NCBI GenBank assembly: GCA_045580815.1
Contig: JAZNOL010000067.1
Span: 1 to 28,135, forward strand
Direction: 5' to 3'
Length of the DNA: 28,135 bases
From: JAZNOL01 sp045580815
GTDB lineage: Bacteria; Bacillota; Clostridia; RUG12999
Positions 9,014 through 17,028 of the stretch are shown here, piece after piece. Made by a program: the position numbers and the translations under genes. Within the stretch, counting starts at the first letter, position 1, and every line of letters starts with the position of its first letter. The notes under the pieces were generated by a model, which ran no database searches, had not been told where the DNA came from, and was given only the letters and a program-made list of their open reading frames with translations.

Positions 9014-10135
9014 ATGATGAAAAAAATTGCAGTAATTTTAATACTTATATCAACAATGCTGATTATGTCCCTGCCGGCAAATGCACTTATATATGCAGAA
9101 TACGGCGGTCCTCTGCTCAGAGACAGTTTTGAACTGGATGACGCGCTTACAGTGTATCCGTATACATCAAAATTAAACGGAACAGTAAGTGATACTGTAA
9201 GCACATATAATACTGATACAGTAAGAAATGGCGATAAATCCGTTGCAATAGATTTGTCATCTCTTGCGGTAGGGGAGTCGGCGGCATTTGCGCGCACAGT
9301 TTATAATAAAGGTGTATATCCGACACTTGAAAATTACGGTGTGGTGTTTTACTTAAAAGGTGAAAATTTAACGGAAAATGATATACAGTTTCATTATTAT
9401 TATGACGGGAACAAATGTGGTGCATATTCATCTTTAAAAACCGAAAGAAGCGCCGACGGATGGTTTAGAGTGGAAGCAATATTGCCGAGAATCCATGATT
9501 ATAACCTTTCGCAAAGCGGATATGTCGGTGTATTGCTTGTAAAAAGGGCTGGTGGCCCAAATATCGTTTATATGGACGATTTAGAGGTTTTCCCTGTACC
9601 GGATAAAATTGATTTTGAAGACCGAAGTATTTCAAATAGAGGTAGATTCAATCTTGATGAAATAAAGGCAATTGCATACAGTCCTGTGGGAACAGCGGAA
9701 GATTTACCAAACAGCAAATTTACAAGCTGGAAGGTTGTTTCCGAAAATGCAGAAATAGAAGGTAGGGAACTAATTTATAAAGCAACAGCAGAAAAAATTG
9801 TTTTAAAGGGTGAGTTTTTCGGGTGCAGCGATGAAGTTACTCTTTATGTATCAGAAAGCATAAAAGAAAATCCGGGTAAAGCTGCAATGGTATCCGGAGA
9901 AATTTCAGTAAATGAAGGTGTTTATTCCGTAACTGTTACAAACACCGGAACAGCTTCGGGCAATGCTTCGATAATTGCGGCGGTTTACGAAAACGGCAGA
10001 CTTTGCGATATAACTGTTTCTTCAGCGGTTGTAGCTCCGGATGCAAGTATTATTCTTTCAACAGAGAAAGTAACAGGCACAGATGTAAAGGTTTCGGTTT
10101 GGGACGGAATTTTCGGTTGTATAGGTATTAACTGA
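9014..10135 (+). CDS. Secreted CBM-like protein, paralogue of the gene at position 1
   Basis: An exported 373-residue protein with signal peptide 1-24 (SLPANA). Residues about 30-195 form a jelly-roll module (LLRDSFELDD to VYMDDLEVFPVP), the pattern of carbohydrate-binding modules in which the last strand contains the D-D-L motif. Residues about 200-285 are Ig-like and 290-373 are the shared sandwich ending VKVSVWDGIFGC. No catalytic residues were found. The last about 200 residues closely match the truncated protein at 2-613, which shows duplication of this gene type in the locus. AAGGAGGGG precedes ATG ATG at 9014/9017, so the start could be one codon later. Only 10 nt separate it from the glycosidase, so it is the last gene of that operon; no strong terminator follows. 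Confidence 0.85.
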   Translation: MMKKIAVILILISTMLIMSLPANALIYAEYGGPLLRDSFELDDALTVYPYTSKLNGTVSDTVSTYNTDTVRNGDKSVAIDLSSLAVGESAAFARTVYNKGVYPTLENYGVVFYLKGENLTENDIQFHYYYDGNKCGAYSSLKTERSADGWFRVEAILPRIHDYNLSQSGYVGVLLVKRAGGPNIVYMDDLEVFPVPDKIDFEDRSISNRGRFNLDEIKAIAYSPVGTAEDLPNSKFTSWKVVSENAEIEGRELIYKATAEKIVLKGEFFGCSDEVTLYVSESIKENPGKAAMVSGEISVNEGVYSVTVTNTGTASGNASIIAAVYENGRLCDITVSSAVVAPDASIILSTEKVTGTDVKVSVWDGIFGCIGIN

Positions 10136-10165
10136 TTTAACATTGAATAAAAATAAATGTTGCTA

Positions 10166-10194
10166 TTGACTTTTACAAAAAAATATGATACTAT
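10166..10194 (+). promoter_or_regulatory. Promoter of the riboswitch-controlled ECF operon
   Basis: TTGACT (10166-10171), a 17-nt spacer ending in TGA (extended -10) and TACTAT (10189-10194). Transcription would begin near 10200, just before the riboswitch. Confidence 0.75.
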
Positions 10195-10214
10195 TACAGA
10201 AGCATAATTAAATA

Positions 10215-10425
10215 TACACACAGAGTGTCTGCCATGCCGTATGGGCATGGTGGGTGAAAAGGGAATTGGGTGAGAATCCCGGACGATAACAGTCGCTGTA
10301 TGTGTCTGAATATTTTTGAATCTGTCGGTGAAAACCGGTCATTGGGAAACTGAGAAGACTGGATTCAAAAATGCAAAGCATTTTGCTTTATAGGACATAA
10401 AGTCAGAAGACCTGCTCTGATGTTA
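10215..10425 (+). promoter_or_regulatory. Cobalamin (B12) riboswitch
   Basis: The leader contains the hallmarks of the cobalamin aptamer in order: a GGGAA...GGTGAGAATCCC segment at about 10260-10282, the core around AGTCGCTGT, a second arm with CGGTGAAAACCGG, and the 3' B12 box AAGTCAGAAGACCTGCTC at 10400-10417. CAGAG near 10220 and CTCTG at 10415 can close helix P1. Boundaries are approximate. The aptamer binds adenosyl- or other cobalamins and normally switches off downstream expression. Here it precedes a terminator and ECF transporter genes, which fits repression of corrinoid uptake when B12 is plentiful. Confidence 0.9.
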
Positions 10426-10529
10426 TTCCGTAAATGTATTGCACAGGAATAACAGTTTTGTTGTGCCAATAACAAAAATTGTTTTTGTGGGTGGCGTGTG
10501 CAAAATGTGAACAGTCACAGAAAAACTCT

Positions 10530-10563
10530 GCTGTGGTAATTTCAAATTACCACAGCTTTTTTG
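10530..10563 (+). terminator. Riboswitch expression-platform terminator
   Basis: A 12-bp perfect stem (10530-10541 with 10545-10556) with a 3-nt loop, followed by seven pyrimidines of mostly T. It sits between the B12 box and the start of ecfT. Smaller hairpins at 10421-10454 and 10456-10479, and CACAG at 10516-10520 which can pair with the left arm, may form the antiterminator. Confidence 0.85.
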
Positions 10564-10605
10564 TTGCGATAGAATAAATAAATCTAAAGAGAGGCATGAG
10601 AGAAA

Positions 10606-11493
10606 ATGAATGAATTTAAGAATTATCATCCTATTGTAAATTTCATATATTTTATGTTGATGATTATTCTTTCGTGTATCTTTATGAACCCTGTGTGTAT
10701 TTTGATTTCTTTTGTCGGGAGTTTTGCTTATGCGGTTGTGTTAGGTGGAAAGAAAACAATCAAAAAAAGTTTATTATACAGCGTTCCTCTTGTTGCGTTA
10801 ACAGCAATGGTTAATACGTTATTTAACCATGAAGGTGCAACGATTATTTCTTATTTGCCAAACGGTAATCCTTTTACTTTGGAGTCACTTGTTTATGGGG
10901 CTTCGGCGGCTGTTATGATAGTTACAGTAATACACTGGTTTTCTTGTTACAACAATGTAATGACAAGCGATAAATTTATATATCTTTTTGGTAAAATAAT
11001 ACCAACGCTGTCCCTAATTTTCTCAATGACGCTTCGGTTTGTTCCCAAATTTACCACTCAGTTCAAAAAAGTGTCAGAAGCACAAAAATGCCTCGGCAAG
11101 AGTTTGTCATCAAAGGGAATAATAAAACGTGCAAAATACGCCGTAGAAATAATGTCGATAATGGTAACGTGGGCATTTGAAAACTCGGTAGATACAGCAG
11201 ACAGCATGAAATCACGTGGATACGGATTGCCGGGAAGAACATCTTTTTCAATATTTAAATTCACGCACAGAGATATATTGGCGATTATAAGTACTTTGAT
11301 TTTGGGATCATACGTTATTACAGGCAGAATAATAGGGAATATACAATTTGATTATTTCCCATTAATACAAAGCGTAAAATTTTCTGTTTTTGACATAAGT
11401 ATTTATTTGGCATATTTTTTATTGGCGACTATGCCTGTTATCATCGAAATTCGGGAGGCAATAAAATGGAAATATATAAAATTGAAAATTTAA
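10606..11493 (+). CDS. ecfT: ECF transporter T component (EcfT)
   Basis: A 295-residue integral membrane protein with about six hydrophobic segments. EcfT couples ATP hydrolysis by the EcfA pair to toppling of the S component. The two coupling helices are visible: KKVSEAQKCLGKSL near residue 160, where the family has an A-R-G type motif, and SVDTADSMKSRGYG near residue 205. It lies downstream of the cobalamin riboswitch, so the substrate is presumably a corrinoid. The ATG at 10606 has AGAGAGG 11 nt before it, and a six-codon frame at 10596-10613 overlaps the start. The last 28 nt overlap the next gene, which implies coupled translation and a shared complex. Confidence 0.88.
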   Translation: MNEFKNYHPIVNFIYFMLMIILSCIFMNPVCILISFVGSFAYAVVLGGKKTIKKSLLYSVPLVALTAMVNTLFNHEGATIISYLPNGNPFTLESLVYGASAAVMIVTVIHWFSCYNNVMTSDKFIYLFGKIIPTLSLIFSMTLRFVPKFTTQFKKVSEAQKCLGKSLSSKGIIKRAKYAVEIMSIMVTWAFENSVDTADSMKSRGYGLPGRTSFSIFKFTHRDILAIISTLILGSYVITGRIIGNIQFDYFPLIQSVKFSVFDISIYLAYFLLATMPVIIEIREAIKWKYIKLKI

Positions 11494-14111
11494 CATTTCG
11501 TTATCCCGGCAAGGATGTTCTGGCATTGTCAGGTATTGATTTTTCGATAAAAAAAGGGCAGTTTATAACTATTTGCGGAAAATCCGGATGTGGAAAAACA
11601 ACATTACTGCGTTTGTTAAAAACAACACTTACTCCTGCAGGCGATATTGATGGAGCTATTTTTTATGATGAAGTTCCAATATCGGATGTTGATATTAAAC
11701 GTCAAGTTTCTGAAATTGGTTTTGTTCTGCAAAATCCTGATAATCAAATAGTTGCGGATAAGGTTTGGCATGAGCTTGCTTTTGGATTAGAGAGCCTGTC
11801 GTATAAAACAGAAGAAATTCACACAAGAGTTGCAGAAATGGCATCATTTTTCGGTATACAAACCTGGTTTCACAAAAAAGTAACGGAACTTTCGGGAGGG
11901 CAAAAACAACTGCTTAACCTGGCTTCTGTTATGGTTATGCAACCTGCGGTACTTATTCTTGATGAACCGACGAGCCAATTAGATCCCATTGCCGCACATG
12001 AATTTTTGAAAGCAGTTGAAAAAATTAATCGGGAATTGGGAATAACCGTTATAATGACCGAACACCGTCTCGAGGAAACTTTTGCTGTTTCTGATAGAAT
12101 CGTTGTTATGAATGACGGAAAAATTATTGTGGACAGCACACCGGCAGATGTAGGGAAAGTTCTCAGAAATAAAGCAGACATAATGTTTAATGCAATGCCT
12201 ACACCAATACGTGTGTATAATACGGTTGAATGCGGTCAAAATTGTCCGGTTACGGTTAGAGAGGGTAGAATATGGCTTGAAAATTTTGCGGCAGAAAATA
12301 AGCTTTTTGTTAATAAAATTCCAGTAGCTGCTGAAATGCAAAAAGAAGCAGAGACGGCAATAGAAATAAAGGATGCATGGTTTAGATATGAAAAAAATAT
12401 GCCTGATGTTATCAGAGGTATGAACCTGTCGGTTAAACAAAGTGAAATTTTTGCTGTCGTAGGTGGAAACGGAACCGGTAAAACAACTGCGCTTTCGCTT
12501 ATTAGTGGTGTAAATAGGCCTCATACAGGGAAAGTTTTAATTAATGGTGTTGACATAAAAAAGCAAAAGAACCTATATGATGGACTTTTAGGAGTAATGC
12601 CGCAAAATCCGCAAACACTGTTTACGCAAAAAACGGTTCTACTTGATTTGATGGAAGTTTTTGCAGATACAGAATTAAGCGTAGAGGAAAAGAATAAAAA
12701 GGTATTGTTAACAGCAAAAAATTGCGAAATAGAAAATCTTATGGACAGTCATCCTTATGATTTGTCCGGTGGTGAGCAACAGCGCGTGGCACTTGCAAAG
12801 GTGCTTTTGAAAAATCCATCTATATTGCTGATGGATGAGCCGACAAAAGGCATGGACTTTGGATTCAAAATGCGGTTTGGTGCGATTTTAAAAAAACTTA
12901 CAGAAAATGGTGTGACGGTTGTTATTGTGTCGCATGATATAGAATTTTGTGCCAAGTATGCGGATATGTGTGCAATGGTTTTTGATGGTAAAATAACATC
13001 ACAAGGAGTGCCGCGGAGCTTTTTTTCTGACAAAAGCTTTTACACAACCTCAGCTAACCGAATGGCGCGAGGCATAATACCGCAAGCGATACTGGATGAA
13101 GATATAATTTTAGCGTGTGGTAAGGAAATTATTAATACTAGTGTCAGTTATCCCAAGATACAAATAAAACCGAATAAAAAACCACAAGAAATTAATAAAA
13201 ATGATGTGATGAATAAAAAGATTTCGTTTCGGTGCGTGTTAGGGATTGTTTTTGCAATTTTACTTTGTATTACAATTACAATTGCTGCAATTACAGATTA
13301 TACAGAGCCATTGAATACAGTTGTCACAACACTGATTATTTCTGAAACAATAGCTATGCTTTTTTGTTTTTGTAAACGGCGGAAAAATTATGCATATACG
13401 TATGTGACACGAAAAAAACAGATAAGACCCAAAAGTGTTTTGTTGTCGTTGGTGATTTTGGTTAGTGTGATTATTACTGTTTTGGTCGGTGTATATTGGC
13501 TTGATGGTAGAAAATACTATTTTATTAGTTTGATGGTGATTTTAGAAACACTGATTCCGTTTTTTATATCCTTTGAGCAGAAAAATCACAGAGCTCGTGA
13601 AATTGTGATAATCAGCGTACTGTGTGCCATAGCTGTTTCTGGAAGAACGGCATTTTTTATGGTTCCACAGTTTAAACCTGTTATAGCTGTTGTAATAATT
13701 TCGGCAGTAAGTTTCGGGAAAGATACGGGCTTTCTTGTTGGAACGGTAACAGGTTTTGTTTCAAATTTCTTTTTTGGACAAGGGCCGTGGACTCCGTGGC
13801 AAATGATTTCTTTTGGAGTTGTTGGTTTTGTTGCAGGGGTGTTTTCTGAAACTGGAATTATTGCAAAAAAACGATTACATTTATGCGTTCTAGGGGCACT
13901 TGTAACATTGATTGTATACGGTGGTATTATGAATCCGGCTTCCATTATAATGTATCAGAAAAATCCTACATGGGAGATGATTGTTTCGGCATATGCTGTG
14001 GGACTTCCGCTTGACGCAATTCACGCAATGTCTACCGCACTTTTTCTATGGTTTATTTCAGAACCTATGATAGAAAAATTGGAGAGGATAAAAACCAAAT
14101 ATAACATATAA
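11466..14111 (+). CDS. EcfA-EcfA'-EcfS fusion of a cobalamin-type ECF transporter
   Basis: One 881-residue chain with three functional parts. ATPase 1 (about 1-230): Walker A GKSGCGKTT with K44, Q-loop LQNPDNQ, signature LSGGQKQ, Walker B LILDE with D166/E167. ATPase 2 (about 300-530): Walker A GGNGTGKTT with K339, Q-loop PQNPQ, signature LSGGEQQ, Walker B with D457/E458. From about 585 the chain is membrane-bound: four extra hydrophobic segments, then an S-component core (about 707-881) with GRTAFFMVPQFKP and FFFGQGPWTPWQM, motifs I associate with corrinoid-type (CbrT-like) S components. The B12 riboswitch upstream supports corrinoid import; the exact substrate is inferred. Start ATG 11466 has GGGAGG before it and overlaps ecfT by 28 nt. 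ATPase pairs are often fused; a fused S part is unusual. Confidence 0.85.
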   Translation: MEIYKIENLTFRYPGKDVLALSGIDFSIKKGQFITICGKSGCGKTTLLRLLKTTLTPAGDIDGAIFYDEVPISDVDIKRQVSEIGFVLQNPDNQIVADKVWHELAFGLESLSYKTEEIHTRVAEMASFFGIQTWFHKKVTELSGGQKQLLNLASVMVMQPAVLILDEPTSQLDPIAAHEFLKAVEKINRELGITVIMTEHRLEETFAVSDRIVVMNDGKIIVDSTPADVGKVLRNKADIMFNAMPTPIRVYNTVECGQNCPVTVREGRIWLENFAAENKLFVNKIPVAAEMQKEAETAIEIKDAWFRYEKNMPDVIRGMNLSVKQSEIFAVVGGNGTGKTTALSLISGVNRPHTGKVLINGVDIKKQKNLYDGLLGVMPQNPQTLFTQKTVLLDLMEVFADTELSVEEKNKKVLLTAKNCEIENLMDSHPYDLSGGEQQRVALAKVLLKNPSILLMDEPTKGMDFGFKMRFGAILKKLTENGVTVVIVSHDIEFCAKYADMCAMVFDGKITSQGVPRSFFSDKSFYTTSANRMARGIIPQAILDEDIILACGKEIINTSVSYPKIQIKPNKKPQEINKNDVMNKKISFRCVLGIVFAILLCITITIAAITDYTEPLNTVVTTLIISETIAMLFCFCKRRKNYAYTYVTRKKQIRPKSVLLSLVILVSVIITVLVGVYWLDGRKYYFISLMVILETLIPFFISFEQKNHRAREIVIISVLCAIAVSGRTAFFMVPQFKPVIAVVIISAVSFGKDTGFLVGTVTGFVSNFFFGQGPWTPWQMISFGVVGFVAGVFSETGIIAKKRLHLCVLGALVTLIVYGGIMNPASIIMYQKNPTWEMIVSAYAVGLPLDAIHAMSTALFLWFISEPMIEKLERIKTKYNI

Positions 14112-14117
14112 TTATAG

Positions 14118-14155
14118 AACAACACTCCTGCTCAAGAGAGAGCAGGAGTGTTGTT
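14118..14155. terminator. Bidirectional terminator between convergent ECF genes
   Basis: A perfect 16-bp stem (14118-14133 with 14140-14155) with a 6-nt loop between the stop codons of the fusion gene and the minus-strand S component. Only short T runs follow on each side. Confidence 0.85.
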
Positions 14156-14162
14156 TGTATAT

Positions 14163-14708
14163 TTATTTATTTGAATTAAAAATCATAAGTTTTGCACGAT
14201 TTAAAGCAATCATTATTGCAGGAATAAGTATTAATTGAACTATAATTCCAGGTACTGCTCCAAGTAGTGAACTTGAAATAAATGATGCAAAAGTATAAGG
14301 TTTGTTCTGGAGTCCCAAAAGAATAGTTTTAACAACTCCTGCTACAAGTCTGCCAGAAATCATTGAAATCAGCATACACACATAAAGAGATTTTATACAT
14401 TGCCGTTTAATGTGTGAATATAAAAAACCTACGGTAAAACCATATGTGGCGAGTTCAAAAGCCATTGAAATTGCACTGGGATACATAACAGGCATTAAAA
14501 ATAAAACCGAGCGAATAAGCGGCAATATAATTCCTAATACAAGTCCGTATTGCCAACCGCAAATAAGACCGCAAAGAAATACCGGAATGTGCATAGGAAG
14601 CATCATTTTTCCTATTGTAGGAATTTGACCGGTAATAAACGGCAGAATAAGACCTATACCGAAAAACATGGCCGTGAGCACCAAATTGCGAAATCCTTGT
14701 CTTTCCAT
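14163..14708 (-). CDS. Orphan ECF transporter S component (substrate unknown)
   Basis: A 181-residue membrane protein with about six hydrophobic helices, the usual size of an ECF substrate-binding (S) component. RNLVLTAMFFGIGLILPF opens it and LPMHIPVFLCGLICGWQYG is the family-like loop region; MYPSAISMAFELATYGF follows. S components bind a vitamin or similar small nutrient and need an EcfT-EcfA module for transport. No riboswitch precedes it, and I cannot assign the substrate. AAAGGTGG lies just before the ATG. It follows the alcohol-dehydrogenase-like gene by 103 nt on the same strand with no convincing promoter or terminator between, so the two are probably co-transcribed. It may use the neighbouring EcfT or a module elsewhere. 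Confidence 0.75.
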   Translation of the reverse strand: MERQGFRNLVLTAMFFGIGLILPFITGQIPTIGKMMLPMHIPVFLCGLICGWQYGLVLGIILPLIRSVLFLMPVMYPSAISMAFELATYGFTVGFLYSHIKRQCIKSLYVCMLISMISGRLVAGVVKTILLGLQNKPYTFASFISSSLLGAVPGIIVQLILIPAIMIALNRAKLMIFNSNK

Positions 14709-14811
14709 ATATCAGCCACCTTTCTATACGGTTTTACTTTAAGAACATATGAAAGAGTTTATCGTAAATACTTTTTATGTGCTTTTTGTTTTCGGAGAAT
14801 GAAATTTATAT

Positions 14812-16023
14812 TCATCTGTGATTCCTGTCTGAAACTTTATAATAAAGCTTTTCAAGTTCTTTAGCGTCCATAAGTTTAGGTACAGGATATAATGGATTTG
14901 CTTCTTTGTCTGCATGTCTTGCCATAACAGGAATATCTTCTTCTTTGATACCTGAAAGTCTTTTAGGTATTCCCATGCGAGCGTTCATTTCTTTTATGGC
15001 AGATATGAATTTTTGAGCACCGTATTTGTCGGAGTCGTTGTTGAAACAAAGTTCAACTAAAGCACCGAGCTCACGCAATTGTTTATGTATAAGTGGACCA
15101 TATTCTTCTAAAACAATAGGCAAAAGAACCGAATTTGCTAAGCTGTGAGGTATATTATATTGCCCGCCAAGAGAATGAGCAACAGCATGGATATAGCCAA
15201 CATGAGATTTTGAAAAGGCTATACCGGCATAGTAGGAGGCATAAAGCATACTGCGTCTCGCGGTGGAATCAGTCGGTTCCTTGTATGCAAGCTCAAGGTT
15301 CTTGAAAATGAACTTTATAGCTTGTTTGGCATGGTGATGAGTTTCTTTGGTTGTAGACTGACCAATATATGCTTCAATGGCATACGTTAATGCAGCCATA
15401 CCTGTTGTTGCCGTAAGATGAGATGGCAAAGAATAAGTCACTGTATGGTCTAAAACTGCATATTCGGGAATGAGTGGAAATGAATTCATAATATATTTGT
15501 GTTTTTCTTTACTGTCTGTAATAACTGCAGTAGCAGTAACTTCGCTGCCTGTACCGGCTGTTGTGGGTACAGCAAAAAGTGTAGGAAGTTTTTTTGATAT
15601 TTTGCGTAGTCCGCCAAGCTGCTTTAATGATTTGTTGGGATGTGCAATTCTTGCACCGACAGCTTTTGCACAGTCTATGACTGAACCTCCACCAAAAGCA
15701 ATTAAACATTGGCAGCTTTCCTTTGTATAAAGTTCGAGAGCTTCCTCAACATTATCAGCCGTAGGATTAGAACTTGTTCTGTCATAAACAATACATTTAA
15801 TGCCTGCTTCTTCGAGAGAAGTTTCTAATTTTTTGGTTGCTCCTGAACTTTTCAAAAAGTCATCAGTAACAAGAAGAGCAGTCCAAAAATCATGCCGGAT
15901 TATTTCAGCGGCAATATCATCTACTCTCTTTAAAATTTTTGGTTCACGGTACGGAAGCATCGGCATAGCTGTACGAAATACAAACTGGTAAATGCGGCAA
16001 TACATTGCTTTAAAGGAATTCAT
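14812..16023 (-). CDS. Iron-containing alcohol dehydrogenase family protein with altered metal site
   Basis: A 403-residue soluble protein with the fold of family III NAD(P)-dependent alcohol dehydrogenases. The nucleotide-binding signature LIAFGGGSVIDCAKAVG and the PTTAGTGSEVTATAVI segment are intact. In active iron enzymes such as FucO the motif D-A-L-T-H supplies two metal ligands; here the reading is TGMAALTYAIEAYI, with A210 and Y214 in their places. The other two ligand histidines are kept in HAVAHSLGGQYNIPH. The enzyme may therefore bind no metal or bind it differently, and ordinary alcohol oxidation is uncertain. AAGGATGG precedes the ATG. A consensus promoter with a palindrome on the start site lies upstream, facing the divergent TetR gene, which is the likely repressor. 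Confidence 0.88.
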   Translation of the reverse strand: MNSFKAMYCRIYQFVFRTAMPMLPYREPKILKRVDDIAAEIIRHDFWTALLVTDDFLKSSGATKKLETSLEEAGIKCIVYDRTSSNPTADNVEEALELYTKESCQCLIAFGGGSVIDCAKAVGARIAHPNKSLKQLGGLRKISKKLPTLFAVPTTAGTGSEVTATAVITDSKEKHKYIMNSFPLIPEYAVLDHTVTYSLPSHLTATTGMAALTYAIEAYIGQSTTKETHHHAKQAIKFIFKNLELAYKEPTDSTARRSMLYASYYAGIAFSKSHVGYIHAVAHSLGGQYNIPHSLANSVLLPIVLEEYGPLIHKQLRELGALVELCFNNDSDKYGAQKFISAIKEMNARMGIPKRLSGIKEEDIPVMARHADKEANPLYPVPKLMDAKELEKLYYKVSDRNHR

Positions 16024-16121
16024 TTTAATACCATCCTTACTTAATTTTTAAGGGTTGATGCAAACTGAGTTTTGTGGATAATCGTGCATGGTTTATAATA
16101 TTAATACAAGCTGTATATAAA

Positions 16122-16153
16122 AATAGACTTGCCGATTATTCGACAAGTCTATT
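16122..16153. promoter_or_regulatory. 32-bp palindrome on the dehydrogenase start site, probable TetR operator
   Basis: Arms of 14 bp (16122-16135 and 16140-16153, one mismatch) around TTAT: AATAGACTTGCCGA and TCGACAAGTCTATT. The upper end overlaps the minus-strand -10 box (16151-16156), so transcription would start inside the repeat near 16144. Half the dyad is not transcribed, so it cannot act as an RNA terminator; a DNA operator is the better reading. The divergent TetR-family gene is the natural partner. Confidence 0.7.
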
Positions 16154-16179
16154 ATATCACACATAAAAACAGTTGTCAA
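16151..16179 (-). promoter_or_regulatory. Consensus promoter of the dehydrogenase / S-component operon
   Basis: On the minus strand TTGACA (16179-16174), a 17-nt spacer ending TGTGA and TATAAT (16156-16151). Both boxes are perfect. The leader to the ATG at 16023 would be about 120 nt. Confidence 0.88.
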
Positions 16180-16224
16180 CAATTATATAATGAAGTAGTT
16201 TGTAATTTTTTAAAAACGTTTCTG

Positions 16225-16253
16225 TTGACAAAAAAAGAGTGGTATGATATAAT
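16225..16253 (+). promoter_or_regulatory. Consensus promoter of the TetR-family gene
   Basis: TTGACA (16225-16230), a 17-nt spacer with TGA before the -10, and TATAAT (16248-16253). It is about 90 nt before the TetR start and diverges from the dehydrogenase promoter, with 45 nt between the two -35 boxes. Confidence 0.88.
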
Positions 16254-16346
16254 TACAAAAGTAATATTTCTGAATTTGCTAATAATTTTTTTGTTTGATT
16301 TCTATTATTATAACAAACACTAAAAAATAAAAAGGAAGCATTGAAT

Positions 16347-16931
16347 ATGGGTAAAAAAAATGCAAGAAATACAAAAGGCAGAATTATAGCTGCTGCCTGG
16401 GATTTGTTTTATGAACAAGGCTACGACAGTACTACAATCGAAGATATTATTTATGAATCGGGCACGTCAAAAGGTTCATTTTATCACTATTTTGAAGGAA
16501 AGGATGCATTGCTTGGTTCGCTGTCGTACGTGTTTGACGAAGAGTACGAAAAATTAAAGGATGAAATTCCGGAAAATATGAATAGCTTTGATAAGCTTTT
16601 GTATCTTAACGATAGGCTTTTTACGGTTATTGAAGAGCGGATTGATATCGAACTGCTTACGCGGCTTTATTCAACACAACTTACAACTAAAGGTGAAAAA
16701 CACCTGCTTGACAGCAAACGGGTGTATTACAAACTTCTTCGCAAAATAGTATCTGACGGTCAAAAAAAATGTGAAATCAGCGACAAAATGACAGTAAACG
16801 AGATTGTAAAAATATATGCTATGTGCGAACGAGCTTTGCTTTATGATTGGTGCTTATGTAATGGTGATTATTCGCTTAAGCATTATGCACAAATGGTGAT
16901 GCCTATGTTATTAAGTAAAATTAAAGTTTAA
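16347..16931 (+). CDS. TetR/AcrR-family transcriptional regulator
   Basis: A 194-residue dimeric repressor type. The N-terminal DNA-binding domain (about 8-55) matches the family well: RIIAAAWDLFYEQGYDSTTI, then the recognition helix region SGTSKGSFYHYFEGKDALL. The remaining about 135 helical residues form the ligand and dimer domain, for which no ligand can be named. A TTG at 16341 is in frame, but the ATG at 16347 has AAGGAAG at 8 nt and is chosen. It diverges from the dehydrogenase-like gene, whose start site carries a long palindrome, so local repression is inferred. The TetR promoter itself has no copy of that palindrome, so autoregulation would rest on distance effects only. Confidence 0.9.
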   Translation: MGKKNARNTKGRIIAAAWDLFYEQGYDSTTIEDIIYESGTSKGSFYHYFEGKDALLGSLSYVFDEEYEKLKDEIPENMNSFDKLLYLNDRLFTVIEERIDIELLTRLYSTQLTTKGEKHLLDSKRVYYKLLRKIVSDGQKKCEISDKMTVNEIVKIYAMCERALLYDWCLCNGDYSLKHYAQMVMPMLLSKIKV

Positions 16932-17028
16932 TTTTTGTAAATATAAAAGTATATATTTTGGTTCAAATAAAACAATCATAAAAAATAAAAAAATACATAT
17001 AAAAAAGCACAACTAAGTACAGACTGCG

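Noticed and set aside
14800..14816. Terminator between the dehydrogenase and S-component genes
   Set aside because: The only dyad there (ATGAA/TTCAT) is short, AT-only in its stem apart from one pair, and lacks a T run.
16122..16153. Intrinsic terminator on the minus strand (stem followed by a T run)
   Set aside because: The predicted minus-strand start near 16144 lies inside the dyad, so the full hairpin would not be transcribed; an operator fits better.
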